NCBI GenBank assembly: GCA_030789695.1
Contig: CM061140.1
Span: 175,484,319 to 175,548,318 of the forward strand
Reading direction: 5' to 3'
Origin: Scilla litardierei
Lineage: Eukaryota > Streptophyta > Magnoliopsida > Asparagales > Asparagaceae
Length of the DNA stretch: 64,000 nt
The notes beneath the pieces are model-generated. The model searched no databases and was not told where the DNA came from. It saw only the letters and a list, made by a program, of their open reading frames with translations. Shown piece by piece: positions 22,601 through 34,600 of this stretch (its first letter is position 1; each line of letters starts with the position of its first letter). The position numbers and the translations under genes are program-made.

Positions 22601-25600
22601 TTCACGGGGGAGACCGATGTGTCCTCCCGTCCCCGTGAATTTCCGTGTATGCATCGAAGATCGTTCGGTATATACAGCACGCCTCTAATTTTTTTAGAAG
22701 AACTAAATCTGGAGGAAACTAAACTTTGAAGGGAACTAAAATTTTTGGGTGAATTAAATTCTCTGTTTGAAGTAAATTTTAGTTTGAATGTGATTAAAAA
22801 TTTTTGTTGAAGATAATATTTTGAAGATGACTACAAATTTTTGGGGGAGAAACTTTGAATAGATTAAAATTTTCAGGGGATTTTTTTGAACGACCAGTGA
22901 CCTATAGTCACGGGTTATGAATAGTACATACATATATGAGAATAATATCTATCATATGACATATAGGGTTAAGCCTTATATACGGCCTTCAAAATTTCAC
23001 CCTCCACTATTTTTTAATCAGAATCCATTTTGATCTTCATATTTTAAAACCACAAAATACTGAATTTTAAATTAATCCAAAAGGGTTTGCTTGCTCATCC
23101 ATCTGTCATAATAGTTCTATTCATGCAAAATTGTTAAATTTATGACATTTGAATGAACGGATAATACCCCTTGGTTTCACATGATATTTGGTGTTTTAGA
23201 GTTTTAGAATATGTAGATCAAAATGAACGGTTTTGAACATAAATCTAAAAATAGTGAAGAATGAAGTTTTGTAGGCGTATATGAGGCTTAACATCATATG
23301 TCATATGATACCTATTATTATTATATATATATACATACATATATACTAAAAAAACCAGTGTACATAGTGCACGACGACCTAAGAAAAAAACCACACATAG
23401 GATGCGGTGCATGTGTAACCGAAAAGAGAGAATTGTTGGTGTGTGTGGGTATCGTCGAGGGTAAAAGGAGTTAAATTGCAAAAAAACTTTGGGGAAAAAT
23501 GCATTAAACGCAGGGGGCTAAAGTAAAAAAAGAACGATGACAAACATGTAAATATGCAAATAAGGAAGGTGAAGTTGGCTTTTACAAAAAAGAAATGGTA
23601 AGCTTGCAATTAATGGGAAGGAGGTTGGCCGTTGTTTGGGTTCTCCACTCCCACACCCCCAATTGCACACACCCCCTCACCTCTCATGTGGGGGATGAGG
23701 TGGCATGCCCCGTCACATGGGACAAACCCTGCCAATTGGGTTTGTTCCACTCAGCAAAACCTTCCTCATTTGTATTATATATATATATATATGAGGGATA
23801 TGAATGTGCTGTCAGCATAGGAAAATTCCTGCGCCGACATCTTACAAATTGTAAAAAAAATTGAAATTTTTAGGGTTATTGTACACATTTAAAAACACCA
23901 AAACCCCAAATATAGGTGAACCCTAGGGGCAATTGACCTGCGATCCACCCATTGTAAAAAGTTTTATTCTTCCGAAACCGTTGAATATGTAACTGGTAAA
24001 TCGATATAGCGTTGGATTCACTTGATTTTTGTTATAGTGACCATCCAAACAAATCCAAACAAATTCAAATTGATGGCACATGAAATTTCATGCGTTTTTC
24101 CATATAATATGAACATTTTGCTCATATGGCACTCTTTAAAGTTTAAAGGTTCACTCCACTATTTTTGAGGATCGATTCCGTTCATTTGATCTTCATATTC
24201 TAAAATATCAACAAACCAAATATTAAGTGAACCGAAAGTTTTTTACATGTCGATGTACTCCTTGGGAAATTAATTATTTGCAGCAATATAACTTTTATGA
24301 GTTATACCCCCTAGATCGATAGGCAAAAACCTTTGGGTTCTCTCGATATTTTGTGTGTTGGGGTTTTAGAATATAAACATGACAAATAACAAAGCTAATC
24401 ATGTGAAAAGTAGTATGGAGTGACCTTTTTAGGTTTTTAGGTGCCATATGATGCTTGTGTTCATATGGCATATGATACTCATTATTCTTATATTTGTGTG
24501 TGTATGTGTTCGCTTTTTCTATAGATTTCTACTACTATTTTGAGCTGCCTTTATCTTATGCTGACCAGTTCTGCCATTATTAAAACGATCATATGCATAC
24601 TAGGTTTTAATCAAAGCAGTGAATGGGTTTGCATATGCAAAGCCCACCTCCAGAATCTGGTGTCAACTGATCTAATGGAAGCTATGTACCCTCTCCGTTG
24701 AAGTTCTGCTTTTTTGACTCATTTTTGGTTGAAAGTCCCTACTTAGAGTCCAGTCTTGATCTTGGTCCCCCATCTCCCAGTCCAATCCCTTCCCTGGCGA
24801 TCCATGCTTCACTGGCTTCTCTCATATTAAGTTAGACCATCATTCTCAGGGAAGTGTCAACTGTTTGTATAGCTGAATCAGTACATGTTAAAAGGGGAAA
24901 CGTGTTGGTTCTTGTTCTTGTTTTGGTTGGCCCGTTACATCCCTCTTTTTTTCTTTCTTTAGGTCTTTTCCTTTATTTTTCTTTCACATGCTCTTATTTC
25001 TTGAATATGATTAAGCATGGTATGTTCAGTTTTATGAAATCAGGGCCAGTTTTATTAAAGATGTCAGGCAACTTTGATGGGTCAGTGTGCCCGATGATGT
25101 CAACATATGCACGCGATGATTCTCAAGCACATGCCAGGCATCTTTACAATACAATCACATAGCAATCGACAATATACGGTGATTAGATGCTGCTATTCAG
25201 AAGTTTTAGAGCAGTACATCTAATAATAAAAGTTGCACTATATTCTTATTAATATAACTGTATAACTAACCATTAGAACCATGCAGTATGCACTTCAAAC
25301 CATTGTTGAGACCCATGAAAAGAATTAACGTTAAAAAGACATGAAAAATGATCCTCTAATTATCTGCCCATGATTGATCACTAATTTAGGCAAAGATAAT
25401 GGTAGTTGACTTGAAATGTTATTTGAATGCAAAAGATACTAAAGATAATTCATTTCAAATAAAACCGAAGTTAATATATTATAAAATTAATAATGTTCTT
25501 TAAAAAATATCAAACAATAAAAATTGAGATGGCATGTTTCAACTTAAACACTGCAATGATGGTTTGAATCATATTCAAAACAGCAAGTGGGTTGTACCAT

Positions 25601-28600
25601 ATTTCTAAACATGATAGTAATAAAAATAGATTCTCAGATCAGTAATGAGTCAATGAATATGATAACAATGAGAATCTATGTTATGCTTGGAATTTGTGCC
25701 ACAAGAACGAACTCATCAACTTTATACATAATACATTCTAGTGAGATATTTACTATAAAAGAAATATACGTACAACAAATGTGAAACCTTGATAGCTCTA
25801 TGTTATTGCTCTTAAATTTACGTAACTTCATGATCTCCGATTAACTTAAATAAACTGAGTACACATATCTATCCATCATTCTTTAAATGTACATTTAAGT
25901 TTAATGTTCTACCAACCTCTATCCTGATATGTATCTTATCCTAAAATCTGAAGATACTCAAGTATATCATTAGTATTGCAAACTTGATTTGTTTCATCAC
26001 TCAAAATATAAGTTCAGCATATGCTTTATTCTTATTCTTCATAGTTATGTTTATGATCTTCTTTTATGAACTTCAACATATTAAATTTATTGAAAAGTAG
26101 TAAATTATATTGTTGAATGCAAGCAATGGATTATACAGTTATAGGTTGGCATAATACTTCTGTTTTAATCCTTTTTTCTTTGTTTTTTGTATTTCACGTA
26201 ATCAATCATATGTTTCTTGATTAGCGTACACTCGTTCATTTATTTTTGGTTTGCACATATTTTATACCTTTCTTTTCAAATAATTACAGAATGTTCAGAT
26301 TTGATTTATTACAGTGTGTTCAGAGTTGATTTGACCATGTCAATCAAATAGGAGCAGCTGAGTTGTGTCTGCTTCTAGCATGATTTTGCACATTGGAAGC
26401 TTTTGAGGCATGAGTCATTATGAAGAAAGAAAACTTATTTGGAACCCTGAGTGAAACATCTAAAACTGAATGTTTGAATCAAGCCTTATACCAGGCTTAT
26501 GGTTCAATTCTACTTTTGTTTTAAATAAAGACTCTTTAATATGACTTTTAATGCTAACCTCAATGGTTGGTATGCAATTCTGGGGCATCGTTAAGCTTCT
26601 ACATTTGTTAACAATGGACTGTTGTCAAGTGCAAACAGAAAAACTTGATTTTTCTCTTGTTAGTTTACACCCATACTTCATATATACTAATCAGTTGGTA
26701 ACATATTACATCCTTTAGTGTTCAATTGCTGCAGGGAGGCTTAACAGCTATGGATGTTTTTGCTGTTGAATGGATCCAGACTGGGAGAATTCATTATGGG
26801 ACAACAGTATCATACTTTGGTTTTCTTAGCAATGGTATAATTACGTCCTTGAAATTGAATTTCTCATCCTTTTCATTTTAGCAATAGGATCTGGACACTG
26901 ATTTATTTTTATAGACTATGTTCTCTGGATTTGTGCAATTTTCTTATGATTCAATGCATCATTCTCTGGTGAGCTGTAACGCCCCAGGAGCGGTAACGTT
27001 ACACTCACAAATAATTTGCAGGTCTTGCAGGTACCAGTGAAGTCAATATAGTTTAAACAGGAAATAATCTAAGGACAAAGGTAAAGGAAATACTCTTTTA
27101 TTAAACCTCAAAAGGGAATTACATTGTCCAGGCAACAACGACAACTACAACTCAAATAAAGCAAAGCTGAAAAGAAAACGACTAAGAGAACAACTAACTC
27201 TCCTGATGACACAGTAGCTCAGAAGTCTGCGTCCTCAACAGGAAAATCGGACTCCTCGTACTGCGGAGCCTCCTCTTCGAGCTGAGTAAGACCTGATGGA
27301 TTTGAACCACCATTAATAAAGTAGATTGCAAAACCGAATTAAACATTTAATTAATTATTTTGCAGGAAGTTAGAAAGGTACCGAAAGCTGTAAAAGAGAA
27401 ATTACTGACCTGTCATGATTTGGGTAGCATTAAGGAAATGAACAATTAACCAAAAGAAATGTAGTTGTGTTGTGACTTATATAAGGAGGGCACGATGTGC
27501 AACGTGAAGTCCACCTTGGACCGCGGGGTGCTACCCCGGGCCGAGTATAAGGACAAACTGTACCGAGAACTCAAGATCCATAAAGGAAATCCTCCCAGAT
27601 AGGGGCCATAAGCATGGCTTCAATCGCTCCCGTACCCTCTCAATTTATAAGTTACCCCATGCCCGTGATGTCAAGTGTGTTTGTTCTAAATCTAGGGTGT
27701 CAGAATATCTTGTTCATGCAATTATTATCTAAATTATATATTTAGAGGGTTATGCAAAAACTACACTAAGTTGTCATGTCTAGTACAGGGAATTCAGGCG
27801 TACCAATATTTTTGTGTAATCTTATTGCATACTCCTAACCATATAATTTAGCGAAAAAGGCAGTTAGATACGCATGCCCAATATTTACCAGAAATACTTT
27901 TTAGCGCATAGTTAAATGACGAAAAAGTAGATGACAGAAGTAACAGAACAAAAGAGCAAGTCTATGAAAATGTAATTGAAAAGATAAAGTAGAAGCTATG
28001 AACGAATCAGATTCATGTTGGCACCTTTAGGGGTTGTGGTCTACCTGCCTAGAGGGTTGCTTGGCCTAGTGATTGCATACCGAGGGAAAATACCAAGTTA
28101 GGTTCGGAAAAGTGTAACAAAAGTATCCAGATTACAGCATGCAGGTTTTTATTAGAAAAGAAAAATCGAACGGAACCCTCAAACAGGCACGCCCTAACTA
28201 AACTGGAAAACACCAACGAATAAACAAGAGGGACAATTATGCTTGCAGTTAAACGAAACAGCAATGGTAAAAAGAACCGAAATAATGAAGCATCAGATTT
28301 TCAAAAACAAGTAGCACACGGTCCCGAATCCATCATGCCACCAAACCCAATTTCCCCATGCTACAGACTCATTTTCAGTATGCGACACTAAGAGCAGCAT
28401 ACTTTAACACTCAGAATGACAGGCAAACACTAAAATTGTAGTGACAGGGATTTGAACAGGATAACCATACAGAAGATTGAAGTAGTAAGCAACCCTGGCC
28501 ATGCCTTCCACTCGGCGGCCGACCCAACCACATACCAACGCAAGGGTCTAATCGAGAGTAAGGGGCATCGGCCATCATGCCGTGAAATCCAACCTAGGTG

Positions 28601-31600
28601 CCAAATATATTCACAGAGGAGTTTCCTCTCTAAGAATTTTACATGAATCATCATTTTCATTCCCGGAATAAATAATTAAGAGTTTAATAGGGTTCGAAAT
28701 CTACCTGAAATCGAAGATTGCGAAAATAGAATAAAAGATCCCAAGCCAGAGTAAAACAGAAACCCCAAGAACAAATCCGAAGCCAAAGAGTAAGTAACGA
28801 AGCCCTCCAACAGCAGCAATTGGAAAAAACCCAGATGTAAAAACAAATCTTTTCGGAAGAAAGATAATTTTTCGCATAACAAAACTTACGAAAATCCCTT
28901 TATATAGATAGGAGAGAGAGGGAGAAAAGATCTTATCGCGCGTGAAGATCGGAGCCGAAGACATCGAGATCTCATCGCGAGAAGATCGGGCGGTTAGGGT
29001 TTCGATTTGAAACAACGAGGGATTCGCCGCCGTTACTGTTCGTGCGAGGGAAAACGACTCGAAGGGCTCGTCTGGGCTCGGGTCGGAAGGAGAATGAGAG
29101 AGGGGGAGAGAAAATCGGAGGGGGGTTTTGGGTCCGCCGCACGCGAGAGAGAGAATGGGGGCATCGGGGGGTTTTTTTTCTTTTCTGGGCTCGGACGCGA
29201 GAGAATGAGAGAGTGGGAGAGAGAAAGGGGAGTGGGTGGGGGTTTATTAAAAAGGGGAGTGGGTGGGGGTTTATTAAAAAGGGGAGTGGGCCCGGGCTTT
29301 GGGCCTTTACATGAGCTATGCAACAATATGTCGTGCATGTGTCACACCCCATTTCCCATTATGCGGGATTAAGGAACTGATGGCACGTGACATGGCACGT
29401 GACATAATTAAATCAAGAGAAAAATATGTATAATTTTTTACCATTTTCCATTTTCCTCTTGATTTAACTACGTTTAGCATCAATAAATAATCACATACAT
29501 GTTCTCCATGCAGATTTCTTTTACAAGTAACAAATAAAATAGAAAACTAAAATTTATTTCATCCCGTCTGAAATAAAGAAATTATCTCTTAAAATTGGTG
29601 TTCAATTATTACAACCAAAAGAAAAAATAAACATGATAAAAATAAGACTTAACAGCAAATACAAAATAAGATACATACATTATTGGTAACTACTAATAAA
29701 GAAAATAAAAAATAACTAAGAAAAATCCTTTGGGAACACATGCTCCTCCCCGTCAACCTGCACAAAAGGGTCAACCTCTATATATTTGCTCTTCGAACCT
29801 AACTGACATTTAACAAAGAGAATGTCGTCAACGAGAATTACTTGATAAGTTTTCAAAATAAATAATAAGTTTTCAAAAATAAATAATACTGGCAGTTAAA
29901 ATAAACATAAATCAATACGAGATGATACGTCTATGCAGCAATATGACAAGTATCAACATAAATCAAGTGCATCATAAACCATAAACTAATAACGAATGAA
30001 TACGTAAGACGATAAACTAATATCTATAATCTGTGATATTAAGTATACTATGAACGTACTAGTTTATGGTGTCAAGTATAGTTTGATGATACTAGTCTAA
30101 CATGAAACTCATGCTCGAAGTTATGATATTCAAGTTGGGTGTTCGGTCTTTTTGGAACAACGATCAGTATGTACCTATAACATTCCCATATGGTGCAGTG
30201 TTGGTTTACATCGGTGGATCTTAATCTTCCCACATGATTTCAGATCTGGATTGAAAATCATGGGTTATGACTTTATCTAACGGTTGCCATTTGTGATATA
30301 ACTATTGGGTCATAATCTGTAATCCATCAGTACCTTCTCGTATCCATAATTGAATATGATCGTAAAGGACTCGTCGATGTATCCCTCCGCCTCCTTGCAA
30401 GGTGACCCGGGTTCGAACCCGGGCGGATGGGAGCCTCTCGCACGCGCTTTATCAGCTTTCCAACGGACCAAAAAAGGACTCGCAGCTTCTGCATCCTCTG
30501 TGACAATGAATATACCATACTCCACATGTCATATAAATATTCTATGTTTTTATTCAATGTTATAACAATTATTCATATAGGATTAAATGAAGCATATAAT
30601 GTCGAAACTGATATTTCGGTATTCATCATCATGCTACAGTAAATATGCTACAATAGTCATCAACATAATGACATGAACGGATTAGTTATATTAAAGTTAA
30701 ATTGTTACATGTTAATTAAAATAATGGTTAAGATATATGGTTAAATGAAGCATACAATAACATTAAAGTAAAATGCAGCATACAATAACATGAAAGGTTT
30801 AGTTACATTGAAGTAAAATTTTTACATGTTAATTAAAATAATGGTTAAGATATTTGTTAACAAGATCACTTTTCAGTTAATCATGAATACTAAAATATTC
30901 AGTAAATTATCTAAAAATCTATTTTCAATTAATATGCTAAAACTATAAGTTCATATGCAATACCAAATTAAATGCCAATTGAAATAAATCTTAACATAAC
31001 AATAATCCCAAAAATCATGTTTGTCTTTACATAACAATACCCTAACAATCATGTTTTACCCACCCGAATTAAAATCTTATCGCCAAGACTAAGTAGCATA
31101 AAAAACTATATGAAGAGATCAAAATATAAATCATGGCCAAATAAATTTTTGAATCAATCCTTCATAAATTAAATTTAATGTAAAATTCTTCTAAAATTCT
31201 ATTATCTAAAATTAAACTCAAATTAAGATGAAAAGTAAAGAAGTTAGAGAACATACCTCGTGATGGAAGTGGTCTTCGTCAGAGTAGAAAACAAAGAAAA
31301 GGGGGAGATGTATATGTAAGATTAGGATCCATTATACATATATATAGTTAGGTATTGAGCTAGTTAATTTGGATTAGATTTAGTTAGTTAGCACATATTT
31401 GATTTAATTTTAAAAAGAAATCATGTTTTCAATACAATTTTAAATAAAATTTTGAAATTTTGATTCGAATGTTCAAATTTTGAAATTGAAATTGAAATTA
31501 ATTAGGATTAAATACTATGTTAATAAGAAATCCTAAGTTTTCAATCCAATTTTAAATAGCTTTTAAATTTTGAAATTTTAGACTTGAATGTTAAAAATTT

Positions 31601-34600
31601 GAAATTTAATGTAAGATTAAATTAAGATTTAAAGAATGGTTTAATGAGTCCAGGGTGTAAATGAATCGGGTTTGTATAAATTTTAAAATTAGATTAGAAT
31701 TCGTATTTAATTAGGATTCTGATTTAAACTTTGAAACTTATGTTGTTTATAATCCAATTTTAATCAAATTTGTATTTAGAAATTTAGATTTAAATTTTTA
31801 AAATTAAAATTTGAGATTTATTTTGGATTTAATTAACGGGTTAACAGGTTTTAATTAAATAAAATAGAAATAAATTCAAAACAATTCATTAAAAATCATA
31901 AAAAATTGTAATTTTTTTAAATTAATTTGAACAAAAAATGTGTCATAGTTTTTCAATATATACTGTAAACGGACTGGGACCGTTATACTATGTTACTTGT
32001 GAAACTAGAAGTTAAGTTATTGCACTTGATAGACTACATTTATGCCAAATTGTCTTTGAAAATGAAAATACTATCTTGAAGATGCAGGATTTCATTACTC
32101 TTTGTCCAAGCCTGACCTCACATAAAAAGGAAGTCCTTGAGTATGACATGGTTTCAAGAACATGGATTTAGATTTGTATATTTTAAAAGGATCTTTGATT
32201 TTACTTGGCTATAGAAGCCCTGAGGTGGCCATGTGATTCCATATATCAGCAATATCATTTTTCTATATCTTTGTTTAAACTCTTCCCTGGTTTTGGGTGA
32301 TTTGGAGGTTCTCTCCTCGTTGGTTGTATGAACTTAAAAATGAATGACCATAGAAGAAATGTTCTAGAAAGTTTCACCAACGGAAGACTGTGTTGCTGAA
32401 GGAAAAAAATAAGTGGGCACAGAGGAAATCAGCAACCAAATAAAAAGGGAGGGACAAAAGGCAAGTTCTAGTTGTTTGTGATACGCATCATTGAAGTTCA
32501 TGTCTCTATTATCAAAGTTACTTGCCATCAATTATCATTGGACTTCCAATTTGCTGCTTCTGCTCTTCGTTTGTAAACAATATAATTGCTTCTTAAGAGA
32601 CGAAAAGAATGAGGGAGATAACGAGTGATTGATTATTCCTAAGAGATAATTCCTATATGACAAATCCAATCTACATAAGTGGGTAGAAAGCTGTTTGTGT
32701 GATGCAGAATGAGTTATTATCTTCAGTTTAAATTGGATAACTTTGGATATAGAGCTGTTTGGGCGGAGACTTGTCCCTTTAGCAGATTGGTTTTATTCCG
32801 TTAGGTAGTTGCTAGATTTATATTTTGTTAATCTTCTAATTTGTAGGATTTGTTTTTATCTCCTAATTTCTATTCTCTTCCAGACAAATATCAGATTGCT
32901 ATTTGATTAGTTTATTCTTTTGATGGGAGTTGTTATTAAAAGGGGTTAGTGTAAACTTTTACGAAGTTGGGTTTATATTGATGGTTTTTACTATTAAGTA
33001 GATTGAGTTTGAATCATTGATTATTTAACTGAGATTAACTGTGGTGTTCATTCTCCTCTCCATAAATCTTCTACATTTTCCCAAAATTGGCCCCTATTAT
33101 TGTATCGGTTCCGAATGTGTTTTATATAGATAATCCAAATCTTTTAATTACTCTATGTCACCCACCTTTATGCATGCATGATTTTAGTTACATGTTATGT
33201 TGCACAAATGCCTTGACAAAGGAGCCTTGTTCATATCTGAGATATAACCAGTTGTTGAATAACCGGATTCTTGATGAATGCCTGTCGGGTACTTGCCAGA
33301 TGCTTTTTGATGTATCCTGCAATTAAACATGTATGCTAGATATACCAAAGATGCATTAGAGATCTATCCTAGATCGATAAAAAATGTCTAATTTATGACG
33401 TGTAAGCGATTTCATTTTATTTGTAGATGCATTAGTATTCTCCCCATTTTTAGTGAAGAATTATGATTATTCTGGTAAGTACCAACTTTATGGAATCTGG
33501 AAATTTTATGTTGTACCCAAGGGGTTTATTTCATCAACCATTTTGGCTTTACAAGTATTAACTCGTAGTCAAATAGTTTGATTATTGCCATTCAATGGCA
33601 TATCCATGTACTGGATTTTTATGATATGCCATATAGCCCAGTACCATACTTCATATATGTGACATGCAACACTGGTAGCATTTCACTTCATTAATTGCTA
33701 TGAAACATCATTTATTTCCAATTATATTGCATGGATTTGTTTTTCTTGCACTTGTGTGCATTATATTGTTTTGTAACTTCCATAACTGCTCTTATATGTT
33801 TGAAGCTATTTATTATTACATACTCTCCAAAGGCTAGCGTTTTGCTTAGTTACCTTTCGAAATGTACTAACTTGCGTCAACCATGGCATCCAAATTCGTG
33901 CACATTTGTTAGTTAAACCAGAGCTAACCCTATTTTACAATTTAATTAAATCAGCATTGGTGCACATTTATTAGTTGAACAGGAGCCAACTCTATCTTAC
34001 AATTTAATGAAGGACAAAATTTTAAAATCAACTAAAAATTAAAATAATTTTATAAATCGATCAAATTTAAATTTAATCACAAAAACCGATCAACTTCTTG
34101 CTACATAGGTTAAGTGATTGTTACAAAACATCTGTGATTGGCAACCTCGATCATTTTAAGATCAAAATGGTCGGGGTTGACCACCCCAACCATTTGGATG
34201 TTTTTTCAATACATATTACAATGAAATAATTGGGATTGTCAACTCTCGTCATTTAAAGGGTGCATAATCTGGCCGGGGTTGGTAATCCCGGTCGTTTAAA
34301 TTGATCGGGTTTACCAACACCGGTCATTTTAGCGTCATTTTGCAAGCGAAATCTGACATGACAAAAAATTGATCTGTTTTTGTAATTAAATTTAATTTTG
34401 GTTGGTTTTTAAAATTATTTCTAATTTTTTTCTCATTTTGAAAATTTATCCTTTAATTCAAAATGCTAGCATGGTACAATAGAAGTATGGATAAGTCGGT
34501 CAAAAATCGCCATTAGTACAAATCTGTTAGATCCGGCCGTAGCCCAATAGGGGGGTATTTTTTAGGTCCGATCGTTATTTTATTAGGGAAGGGTATGTGG

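Larger units (their letters stand above)
20462..22935 (-). repeat. dispersed AT-rich repeat, copy 2, split by Pack-MULE
   Basis: 20462-20777 and 22686-22935 together match the reverse complement of 11160-11610. The duplication TAATTTTT flanks the insertion 20778-22685, so the repeat was in place first. Confidence 0.6.

Noticed and set aside
28972..29372. Overlapping open frames on both strands, 90-126 codons
   Set aside because: They fall in the GC-rich, purine-strand-biased leader of the solo LTR and show repeat-driven residues only.
30395..30430. tRNA gene around GGTTCGAACCC
   Set aside because: Only the B box and its palindrome are present; no cloverleaf or anticodon arm can be drawn. 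SINE-like is more likely.
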